DNA of 64,000 nucleotides from Eopsaltria australis. Taxonomy: Eukaryota > Chordata > Aves > Passeriformes > Petroicidae. The stretch lies in contig JAVTVJ010000049.1 in NCBI GenBank assembly GCA_034509425.1, forward strand, positions 3,122,001 through 3,186,000, given 5' to 3'. Below the pieces are notes generated by a model. It saw only the letters and a program-made list of their open reading frames with translations. It was not told the DNA's origin and ran no database searches. The position numbers and the translations under genes are program-made. Positions within the stretch are counted from its first letter, which is position 1. Each line of letters opens with the position of its first letter. Positions 1 to 11,318 of the stretch are shown here, in pieces.

Positions 1-3000
1 GAACTCTCTTGTCAAGGATATGCAATTCAATTAACAGACATGACAGGGCACTCATCCATAATTATTTTTGGTATGGTGATAGTGTGCTTTTCAAACAGAA
101 TCCTGGTAAATACAGAGTTTTCAGAATAAGTGAGATGATAATCACCTACCTGACACAAGGGGACTTCAGTCATACACATGTGTCTGTGTTAGAAGATCAG
201 CAAAGACAGAAATAATTTCAATTGGTGAAAACACTACAAATTTCAAATCCACCTTTACTTAGGTGTTTAGGATCTGACAGAATTTTCTAGATATTATTTT
301 TAAAAAAGGAGTCCTTACAGGCCATGTATTGCTTAACCTGCATGTTGAAACTAGTGCAAGAACATGAGTCAAGTTCTGCTCTTCTTATGAACAGAGAAGG
401 GCTCTACTTTGGCCTAACAGAAAAGCTGAGTAAAAGCAGATTCCGGAAGTGCAAAGCATTCACACAGGAAGGGAGTGAAGCTTTAAATTAACAAACCAGA
501 TGACATAATGGACAACTTATATAAAATGGCCTCACAGGTATCACCAGAAAGGCTAATGAATCCTCTCCTGTCTCTGTTCTGAATAGAGGCATTTCCAAAA
601 GCTGGTCAACTTACAGCACTGCTGAAGTAGAAAGCTGCAGACAATTGACGGGTGATAGGGCAGACAGGGAATATGTCTAATGCTTTTATTCTCCTGAGTT
701 TGCTCTAATAGCAGTGATGCATCACAGAATACTCGAAATCCCACCAGCCATTATAGTTAAAAAGCTGAAACTCTATCCTATTTGAAAAAGAGCACACAAA
801 GGAATGGATACCTTAGAAGATTAGAGCAGCTTGTACGGCAATAAGCTCAGCAGGAGTCCCAGTCTGTGCATTTTAATCTGAAAATTTCTGCTTTGTAAAC
901 AATGCAACATTTTCTGGAAAATACCCATCTTTATGAACTTTTATGTGGACATTTCCTCAGGTCTAAAAAGTTCCAAAACATGCTGAACGTGACCCAATCC
1001 AGGGGGTATTTTACAAGCTCAGTCTCGATGGCAACTGAAATTTGTGTTGCATGGGTTTGCAGGAGGAGGGTTCTGGGTTTTAGGTTGTTTGGCTGGGTTT
1101 TTTCTTTTCTTGTTTTGTTTCTTTATGATGGAGTTCCTGCTTTGTGCTCAGATTTCAAAGGTGTTTTAATCTGATTGATACCTTTACAGCAACTGTTACA
1201 TTAATTGGTAACTGAATTTCTGTTAAATTATCTATCAGAGATTTTATTTTTTTGTAAATAATTCCTTGCACAATTCTTCTCTAAACCTTTTCTATCTCTC
1301 CTTTCCTCCTTCCCCTCCTTTCACCTGTCTCTGAAGAGAAGGAATAAAGGGGAAAGTAACCCACAAGGAAGGAGTAGAAATATCCTTAAGATTCTGCCAA
1401 ACAGTACCACTCAGCACCTTTGAAAGTCAGTATGATCATGTTATAAAGTGGTTTAAAATCTAAAATCAAAACTGCAAATGGAAAGTCTATACTATCATTT
1501 AAAAAATGAAGTGAACGAGTCATTACAGCTTTAACTTGTAAATTCAATCAGTGTGTTTAATTTGTTTTCTCCTGCCTTACTAATCTATGTTAATCTTTAT
1601 TTTTGAGGTAATGGTTCGACTAAAAAAGATACTTTTTTTTACAGGAAAAGAAGCACTGCTAGCTAAGCTTTGAATTATCAGATAGATTACAGTATGTAAA
1701 AGTCTTTGTATCGTAGCAACACAATATTTTTGATCCATGATTCTCTTCAAGGATGCATCTTTCTAATCCTTATCACTTCCTTAATAAAAATGTTTCATGC
1801 TACTTTAAAAAAATGTAGGCAATTGGAACAAACGATGTGCCAGGTTTTATACAAAAGGTGCAGAGCCATGAGTACAGCAGCTTTTGACTGACTGGAGGAG
1901 CTAAATGGAAATGTAGCCTATAGGAAGTTGAAGCACAAAACTGGTATTTTCTTTGTTACTGGATTTTGCAGCACTTTATTTCTATAGGTAGTCAGTACTC
2001 AGAGAACCATTTAGAATTTCTGTTCCAAAGAGGGCATCTGTTTTCACATATCCCTCTATCTGCAAGACTGAAAGCCTCAAAACATTCCTATACCCTAAAC
2101 AGCTTTCACTCAGATGACACTTCTGCCATGCTCCCACAAGTGCAGATGCACGTGAGTGCACACACCCACCGCGTTCCTCCTTTGGTCTGGTGGGCTGCAC
2201 AGGAGACAGACTCCCATCTGTGAGGATATCATTCTTATATTTGAACAACTCCATTCTGGTGTGTATTTGATGTCTATTTATGCCAGCCCTAAAGGAAGAG
2301 GGAAGCCTAAATGCATGAAAACAGAAGAGTTGTAGTAAGAATATTGAAATGATTAAACCGAAAGAAGTGAAACCCTGAGAATGCATCATTGCAAAAAACA
2401 GGAGATACCATATTTTTTATGAAGTGCAATAAACCTAAAACTGCACAATCCCTCCGATTTTGTACCACTGTAGAAATAAAGTTTGTTTAATTAAATTTGT
2501 ATTTAGGACAAATAGGTGAAATGAGCTTCTGAGTGCCATGGTGAAAAAAAAAATGCCATGCAAAGATTTCCAGGAGTATATATGTAACAGGTATGTTACA
2601 GATCATAACTGTTATTTATAATTATGGAAATAATTATTATAATTATAAGCAGTAAGTATATGTAATAACTTGCATGCTCTATTTACTGAAAACAAATCAA
2701 AGCTACTTCTGTATGATATTGGCTATCACAGGATAGGACAGAATTCTGTGATAACAGAAATTAAGATTATATACAGGCATTAGACACTGAGTGAGCTTGT
2801 ATAAAAACATAAAAATGGTGGCACAACATGCTCCACACATATATGCAGTTTTATCTGGATGTGTCACTGTGACACATTTAGGTATACTCAGAATACACTT
2901 TTGGTAAGAACTGTGACTGAATAAAGCAGAATCTGTAAAATTGTATGCATCTTGTATACATAAAATGACACATTTTTATGTATTCCCTCTCATCAGAACA

Positions 3001-5850
3001 CGAATTTATAACAGGTCCAAAAAAAGTGTATTCAAGAGTAAACTGAAACTGAACTGTTTTAATGGTTGTCCTCATGTATTTTTTATCAACATATATTCAT
3101 ACAATTTTATTCGGAAGTTCAAGTTTTGGGCAGACTTAGGTAAATTCTGCTGTCATGACTTTTGTTAAGCTTATTGTAAATAAAGAATAAACTGTATGGA
3201 CAAACCATAAAGCATTCTCTACACATAGAAATCAAACATTCATATTGAGGAGTTTAAAAAAGTGCAGAAACAGTTACTATGGAATGGCTCTAGATCTAGT
3301 TTTTCTGGTTTTCTGCATTTTTTTTTCTTTCAAAACAAATTCTGTTTTGATGAACAAAATCTTTTCACTAACTTGTTTACTTTGCACTGTTGTTTTCAGT
3401 AAATGAGAGCTAAGTGCTAGGTTAGTCTTCACCTTTCATAATAACGATTCTGTTTATAAGCAAGAAGAATGCTTTGATGACTAATGTAACATTTATACTC
3501 ATATTTTAATGCCAGTTTTGTATACATGGTATTATCTACTGTAAAAGAACTTATGAAGGCTGACATTTTATGCTTTACAAGAGCAAGGACTTATTTTTTT
3601 TCTTGATTTGTTTTCTGTTTTGAACACCCTAAGTTTTCTCTCAGTTTCTCTCTACAGTAATCTGGAATGTACACTTGGAAGGGATGGAGCTATATGCTTC
3701 CTTGAAAAAAAAAAAGCAACCACCAATCTGGAAGAGAATTTTCACTTATGATTAGTTTGAAACTGGCAAATAACAGTAAGATCAGCTTGTAGCGTTGTAG
3801 TTCCCCGCAGCAAAACACAAGGGGTCACACAACTGGTCTTTAGGATTCAGTCATGGAACAGGTTACCTTGGAAATGCTGCAATCCTGGTTCTGGCAATCG
3901 AAGTCCATGGTAAGAACTTCTCTAAAAAGAACATTTAAGTTCCTTTATGTTTTTTTCACCATAAAACCTATCAGGAGATATTATGTGCTCTCTGTTGGTG
4001 TCACTGCCTAAGCCATGGTGATGTTTGGCCATTACAAACACTTAGAGTGTGTGATAGTGAGCTCTGCTTCAAGTAGTGTAAATCATCCAAATTGCCATAC
4101 AGGACTCTTCACACATTCACCTCATACTGAGAGAGGGTGAACTATTTGAATACCATGTGAAAGACTATTCAATTTTAATGGAAGAGATTAAAATGGTAAG
4201 TTATAATTCAAAAGGATAAATATTGTATTACTTATTAGAATATTTGATACCCAGTTTGTGAAATTTATTTCAGTCACAAACCGAATGGCTCAAATCAACA
4301 ATCAATGCACTGGCAATGATAAATTTTTCATCTAGAACTTTAGTGAACACTACTTTGTCATCCTGGTGCCTTTTGGTTTCCCTTTGGGTCTTATGGAGAG
4401 GAGACCCACCTGGCACAGGAAATCAGAAATTGCTAACATACAGTAAAAACAATTCTTTCCTTCTTTCTTTCCTCTATTGTTATTCATATTCTAAATTAGA
4501 AATGTGAATATTATCACACAGAATATTCCAAAACAAGCACCTCACCTCTTGATATAACTCGACAGAGTTTTTATTAGGTGGATGCTTCAGAGACTTGTAA
4601 ATAAAAAGTATTCTAACACCTGCTCCAGGCTTTTGAGAAGTAATTGAGGCAAAACAAAATTCAGGCAATTTGCTCCTAGCCTGATTTTCTCTGCACTGAA
4701 AAATAAGCCCAAGGTTCCCATCAGAGAATTTCAGATCTTACTGCTGAGAGAGCATCATTCTCTAATGAGCTCTTGAATCATAATTAACATACAGAAAGAT
4801 AATTACAATGTTTTAGAAACATTTTTTCCAGAAAGCATTTTAATATAACCAGGCACCCTCAGAAACACATATAGAGCATAATGTCTACAGATTGTAATTC
4901 AGACACAAGATTTGTTCCCCTGGTTAACAACAACAGAGAACAATGAATTCACCAGATCCTTCTCTGACTAGCTTTCCTCTTAAATTACACATATTATTTA
5001 GGAAGACATAAGCATTTTAATGAAAAAAGTTACAGTGCACAGAAAACTAAGCAATGGCAAATAGGTAATGAACGAGGGCAAGTTTTTAATTTACTTAGAT
5101 ATTAAACACATGCAGATAGGGTAATTTCAATTCTGAAACCCAGATCACTGCACAATACTATCTCGTACAAAGAATAATAAAGTTCCTTCTGCTACCAGCA
5201 ACATAGGAAATAGGTGGGGAAAAAAGTCTAATGCTTAAAAAAATAGTAATAATTTAAAATCATCAAGGCTGGTTCATAACTTACATTTCCAAATACTTTT
5301 TATTTTTCTTTATGTTTATAGGGTTTTTTATGTAGATAGGTTTTGAAATTCATAACCACTAACTAGGGCTACACTTCGTTAATACACGGTAATGTGAAAT
5401 ACTAATCAGCCCAACATAAGATTTAATAATCTAATGTTAGCAGGGCAGAATGTAAAATAATTGTTTATTGATTTACTGATTGCACAGGAAACATCCAGGT
5501 TATTACCAGTAGTGCAGCAAAAATCAGACACTGATACATTTTCCTCATTGTCTCTTATTGGAAAACTAACAGAAGTAGTTGCCTTTGGAGGTGCAGGGCA
5601 GTTTTCTTGATATAAATAAATAAAAGGCTGAAGTGAATTAATGAATTCCCAGGTTGCTGTTCACTGAAGACAGCCACAGCTGTCAATCAAATATTTTAAG
5701 TTTTGTTCTTTCATTTGCCTTAAATAGTCTATTACTGAAATTCTTGACAGAAAATTGTATGCAGTAAGAAAAGTCCTTGCAACACGCTAAACTTCTGCAC
5801 TCTAAGCAGACAGTGAGAAAGTCAATGGTAAAATCGAAGTGTTGATTTAT

Positions 5851-5869
5851 ACACACACACACACACACA
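5851..5869. repeat. (AC)n microsatellite
   Basis: Nine and a half AC units, uninterrupted. It is the only clear dinucleotide run in the left 8 kb. Confidence 0.95.
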
Positions 5870-7182
5870 TCCATCACTCTTGGGAATGCTTGATTTTAGA
5901 ATCTCTAGATTGAATAGGTATATACTAACTAGTATCTGGAAAATAACAAATCAAAACCATTCCTTCTCATTATAACTAGATAAAACATATTCAATGTTCA
6001 ACAATTCAGTTTAATCTGTAATACCACAAAATTCAGAGTTAAAATTCATGTACCAAAGATCCAAAATTGCCCAAGCATACACTGCAAACCTCAGGTGTCC
6101 TCTCCAAATAAACAATTTAAGAGCTTTATGAAATATGAATCTGTATTTACAGAATCTATGCTGTATTTCATTTCACAAACAGGTTGGTACAAAATCCAGT
6201 GATATCTACTCTGCTCTGGGACAGGAGCTCTACATCCAGCCAAGGGTGGAATGTACAACACATGGTAACTATTGAAATGTAATTCTATTTTACCCTTTTG
6301 AACTTATACATACAGACAAATGAAAACAGTGAAAAACAATGTTTTGCTGACACAAATTTATATTTTTAGATAAAGACTATCTAATTTTTCTGCCCCCTGA
6401 AACACTGAACACAGCTCTTGCCTTTGGCATGTAGTTTATCTGGACTAGAAGCTTTCAATCTTGTTTTGAGGTAGAGTATTTTTTACTATCACTTTCTGCC
6501 ATGCAATATTAACCTGTGAAGTCAGGTGTTTGCTTTTCATGTATACACACACATACAAAAACCTGTTGTACAAAAAAAAGCATTTTAAGTCAGACAACAA
6601 ACAAAACTGAATTCCAATCAAATGTTTTTCAGCATTTGAAATACTTCATTGGCAGGTAGCTTCGCATAGAAAAATTGATCCAAAACAATGAATAATGTTA
6701 TATATTAGAAAAAGATTTAGTGCATGACTGAAAACCTGGCTTTTTAGCTTGCAACTAAAGCCAGTGCAAATATCACTTTCTAATAAGCTACTATACTGAT
6801 TTCTGCAGAAATCACTTCAAAATAAATGCTAGTCACTAGCATGTTTCTCATGTCAGTGAATATATATATGCTTTGTCACAGTGCAACTCCTATATCTGTC
6901 TTTAAAAAAAGCAGGAAAAGCAACATCAAGTCCTAGTAGATTTACAGTAACTATAGCTAGAGACATGCATTTAAAACTCCTAATTAAAATAATACAATTC
7001 CCAGTGATGAAGTTTGTAAGTCTATAATTATATAATTTTTAAAGATAGGCAGTAAGTCTGGAAGAGTTTCAGCCATATCCTACAGCAGGCTGGTTATATT
7101 CTACATCTTTTTCCCTTCTTAATGGAAGAACCTAACATAGAATTAGTATTTTAAATTAAAATCACAGTTGGGATTTGTTGTC

Positions 7183-7206
7183 TTTTTTTTTTGTTGTTGT
7201 TGTTTT
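7183..7206. repeat. T-run followed by GTT repeats
   Basis: About ten T residues then four GTT units and TTTT, a compound low-complexity tract. On the minus (transcript) strand it is AAC repeats followed by an A-run, about 760 nt downstream of exon B. Confidence 0.85.
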
Positions 7207-7964
7207 ATGGCTCTGAGAAGAAAAAAGTTTTGCAGTGGGTACCCCACAGATAAAAATATTGTGGGGAAGAGGTTTAAGGATGCTGTGCTTGCCCTGAATG
7301 CAAAATATTTAGAACCAAACGTAACACATGGACAATGTGTAGCCTTGGATTAAAAAAATTGAGTTTTTATCTTTTAACTCCTGTATATTCTGTCTTTTTG
7401 GCATAGATTTCAGCCACATCTGAACCAAAAATACAGAAAAAAGGGAGTTATAACCAAAGAACTTCTGTACAAATGACATTCTACCTTTCCTAAAGTTTCC
7501 CTTGTCTGTTTCCTAGAAAGCAAAAAGCATCTAGATGTAAAGTCCTGGCTTCAGTGAACCATATATCCCTGTAAAAGGAATTCAGACTTCAGTTTGAAAT
7601 GTAGACATATTCATAGCTTTACACATTACAGCTGTTATTATTTGGGTAGCGTAGGAGGAGAAAAATCAATTAGTAATTCTATCCTAAGCCAAAGTGTTAA
7701 GGTGACATTAAACACTTGGGGAAAGCAGGTGAAAAAATATGCATGTGTTATTTGCTCATTATTATTACACGTTTTACAGTAATGACTAATTGTATATTTA
7801 TAATGGAGTTTACAGGGTAACCATAATGTTAAGCAGCAAAACTTTAAAATCTGATTCTTATAAATAAAAAATTATATAAGGAATATAATGGATTAAAGCA
7901 CTGTATTATATTTAATTACTTAGTTTTCTTTAAATTTTAGAAAAAGGAAATAGTTTTCACATAC

Positions 7965-8015
7965 CTTTGAAATATTACTTGATCGACTTGTGGAACGCCC
8001 TGGGGATTTGTCATT
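7965..8015 (-). CDS. MARCHF1: MARCHF1 exon B (51-nt in-frame internal exon)
   Basis: On the minus strand a pyrimidine-rich acceptor (ttttgttttccag) is followed by 51 nt and a consensus donor (AAAG|gtatgtgaa). In phase 0 the exon encodes NDKSPGRSTSRSSNISK, 17 residues. It joins exon A in frame (...NSTL|NDKSPGR...), as in mammalian MARCHF1, where I recall NEKSPGRSASRSSNISK, differing only by D/E and T/A. The right-hand boundary after K agrees with a human isoform that uses a different first exon and joins at the next residue (ASSPT...). The peptide is Ser/Arg-rich and likely disordered in the cytosol ahead of the RING-CH domain; it has an SP site that could be phosphorylated. Length 51 and phase 0/0 make it skippable without a frameshift. 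The next exon (linker plus RING-CH) is expected beyond the left end of the window. Confidence 0.95.
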
Positions 8016-9712
8016 CTGGAAAACAAAATTAAAAGATGAAAAAAGTGATGTCATTTGGATTCTACCTAGTAATTTCTGTGATTGTGACTGCACAGAGATT
8101 CTCTTCCTCTATTTTCTTCAGTTTGGCTACTGACTGTACAATGGAAGACAGTTCAAGAAATAAACCATCACAATAGTCTTGCAAATTACATGAGTAAAAG
8201 TTTTTTTAAAGTTCTGTAAGAAATTAATGCTAGCATTTAATTACTGTTGGTTTATTTTGCAGTTTTTTAGAAAAACCATTTTGAGTGAAATGAATCATCA
8301 GAGCTTCTCATGAAAACTGGTACTTATGTATGAAAATGAATGTTTCATGACAAAAATAAAAACTTCCCAATCACACTGAGCAGATTCCTGCTGTAAAAAA
8401 AAAGCAGAATTCATTCTCTCAGGAAAATCAACAGTACTAGATGACTTCCTGGACAGATATGTTCTGAGAACAACAAATTGTAACCGTGCAGAGATGTAGT
8501 TCAGTTTAACATCTACTCCTCCATCCCCTCTCACTCTTGCAAACAACACATATACATAAACCAACACCACAGGCTGAAATGCAATAACAAAGTGTATGTC
8601 AAAGAGCTACATTTCTGGAGCACATGGTGGTTGTGGGTTTTCTTCTAGAAATCCAAAGGTGAAAGAGGAGAATGGGTTCAAAAATTTGTTCAGTATTATA
8701 CTTCCCTGGCAATTGATTCAGCTTCATTTACACTGAAAAGGTGAGATATTTCAGAAATAGGGCTTATCTCCTTAGTAAATGTATTTTTCTTAAGGGAATC
8801 ATGAAAATATTTTTCTCAGCTTTTGAGAATGTAGATTCAAACACTCAAGTGGAACATGCACGTCAACAAGACTGATTTTTACCTAAAAGGAGTTGAACTA
8901 GATATCATGTGTGTAAGTCTCTTAGATAAGCTACTTTGAGGAACAGGGCATTGAAACCCAAAGCAGAGATTTCACTTCTGCAGCTTTATTTGCAATTCAT
9001 GCATCATGCAAACACATACATGCACACATGTCTACAAGAGGCTTTCAGCTTGACTATGGCTCATCTCTCCTCAACCTGTATTCAATAAAACTACAGAAAA
9101 ATACAGAAGCTGCCAGCTACCAAAGGCTAAATTTCCTCTTCCTTTAATGCATGTCCAGTCTAGAAATTAGTATTTCCCCAATACTTTGTAGCACAGAACA
9201 GTTTTGTAGTGGCAAAAATGACCAGAAAGAAACCTTAGGTAATTTGTCAGCAAACATTTAGGAAAAAAACCCACTTTTATTTGTCATTTTTGTATTAAAA
9301 AAGCCACTTTGATCTCAACCCCAGTTGGCACAGTTGTATGAAAAAATAGTTTTAAAATACTTCTTGTTTCATATACCTATATATCTTTCTTTCTCCACAC
9401 TGTAGGTGGCTTATGTTTCTATTCCATTACTCAGTGCCATAATTTTTTTCGTATTGCAAATATAAATATCTTGAACTATCTCTCCTTCTACTTTGTCTTC
9501 ACTAGCACTAAGTAGCACAATGGACACCTGTCATCAAAATCAAGCATCACTGAGCTCCCTGACCACACTCTCCATTTTAGTCTATCACAGAAACAAATTC
9601 TCAGGACTTAACCACCTTGAAGTTTACTTGTCAGTCTCATCTTTCTTTTAAGAACAATTTAGAAAAGATAAATTCTTCAAGTTATGCATTCATTTATAAT
9701 ATTTTGTCCTTG

Positions 9713-9783
9713 AGGTTGGTGCCACTTTGAACAGGGATGTGGAGTAGATGACCCTTTCTGACCTGAAGTATCCTGCGATTCAA
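9713..9783 (+). mobile_element. CR1 3'-end relic, plus strand
   Basis: 'gaacagggatgtggagtaga', 'tgaccctttctgacctgaag' and 'atcctgcgattc' line up with the last 70 bp of old CR1 copies (pattern: ...GGTTGGACTAGATGACC..., ...TCCCTTCCAACCT..., ...ATTCTGTGATTC). Heavily diverged, so the call rests on the order of these pieces. Confidence 0.65.
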
Positions 9784-10791
9784 ATATGACTTTGTGGTGT
9801 ATTATCCACTGTAGCTTTGGTAATAAACTCGTAATTGCTTATTCTTTCTCAACAACATTAAATAGGTACAGTTTTGAATGCCTGCATTTATATCCATAGA
9901 AAATACACTTTGGATTTTCTGAGTACATCATTCAGAGGAGCTCTGCTTTGACCTCAAAATAATAGAAGTTATGGACCCATGAAATTAATTCCCATTTTCT
10001 GGTTAGAAATTATGAAAGGGGATCACAGTTGAGAGACTCCCTGCTAAAAGCATGCAGCCTTTATTGTCCATCACTTGGACTTGAAAATACATTGTATTTT
10101 CTGACAGTGTAGTGAACCCTGGAACTCCAACTTTTATTCTTTCAACAATCTGTCATTCAAGACTCATTTCCAAAATCTGATTCTTGACTACAGCTCTCTC
10201 GGCTTTTTACATGATTCATTCTTCTCTCTGGCACATGATCTCCTTCACTTGGGTTACAAGATTCTGACTCTCCAACTGAAAATTCACAGCTTTCACAGTT
10301 TGCAAAATACTGCTCATACACTGAATGGTCTAAACTGAAAGAGTGCTGTCTCAACAGGTTTTTTGAAAAACAAATAAATGTAATCATTATTACTAGGTTC
10401 AGGTATTTCATGGTTATTTATCCTAAAAACCACAGTATAAATAGAACAAAAAATGTTGCACTAAATAACAGTACATAAATCAAATAAAGAATTCTTCATC
10501 GAAGTTCCTATTCAACTTGTTTGGCTATTCATACAAAAGAAGAGAATAGAAAAATTATGGCAAAATCACTTTTGAAATGTGCCATTAAAGAGTGTCTGCG
10601 TCCTTCTGTTTTAATGATTTATGTTTACAAAGTATTCACATTGTTAAGAATCATTGATTTTTGTTTTAAATGAAGACGAACTATATTGAAGAATGCTTTC
10701 CCTACAAGCTTGCTAAACAGTGGTGGGTTTTTTTGGTTTTTGTTTTTGCACAGATTCAATATTAATTTACATTTTAAAAGTTAACAACAAA

Positions 10792-11318
10792 ACATAGAAT
10801 ATGCTGAAGGGACCCACAAGGATCATCAAGTCCAACTCCGGGCCCTGCACTGGACATCCCAAGAGTCACACCATGTGCCTGAGAGCATTGACCAAATGCT
10901 TCTTGACCTCTGTCAGGCTGGTGCTGTGCCCACTGTCCTGAGGAGCCTGTTCTAGTGCCCAACCACCTTCTGGGAGAAAAACATTTTTATGATATCCAAC
11001 CTACACCTCTCCTGACACAGCTTCAGGCCATTCCCTCAGGTTCTGTCAGTGAGAAGAGATCAGTGCCTGCCCCTCCTCTTCCCCCTCATGAGGAAGTTGT
11101 AACTGCAGTGAGGTCTCCCCTCAGTCTCCTCTTCTCCAGGCTGAACAGACCAAGTGACCTCAGTTGCTCCTCATACAGCTTCCCCTCAAGGCTCTTCACC
11201 CTCCTTGTGGCTCTCCTTTAGATGCCCTCTAATGCCTTAATATCTTTTTTATATTGTGGTCCCCAAAACTGCACACAGGACTGGAGTTGAGGCCACAGCA
11301 CTGCAGAATAGAGGAAAG
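10792..11318 (-). mobile_element. CR1 LINE fragment, 5'-truncated, minus strand
   Basis: The plus strand begins with a CATAGAAT-type end and GAAGGGACCCACAAGGATCA, then runs through 'catgtgcctgagagcattg', 'gagcctgttctagtgcccaacc', 'tctcctcttctccaggctgaa' and 'ccccaaaactgcacacag'. These are complements of the 3' end, 3' UTR and last part of ORF2 of avian CR1, so the element lies on the minus strand, about 530 bp, with its 3' end at 10792. It is broken by stops and small gaps. The open frames at 10774-10962 and 10955-11221 are by-products. The subfamily resembles that of the shorter copy at 63066. Confidence 0.92.

Larger units (their letters stand above)
1..7964. other. Intron 3' of exon B; no recognisable exon
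   Basis: AT-rich intronic DNA. I looked on the minus strand for the RING-CH exon (ICRICHCEGD-like) and for the alternative first exon of the short mammalian isoform and found neither. Contents are an AC dinucleotide run (5851-5869), a T-run followed by GTT repeats (7183-7206), a pyrimidine-rich then purine-rich stretch (about 1270-1360), a pair of perfect palindromes (6798-6842), and an unexplained minus-strand open frame (1982-2389). No CR1 or LTR fragment was recognised in this segment. Confidence 0.6.

Noticed and set aside
1..7964. MARCHF1 RING-CH exon or the short-isoform first exon in the left intron
   Set aside because: I looked for minus-strand sequence encoding ICRICHCEGD-like or NMWKKSK-like peptides and found none, so these should lie outside the window.
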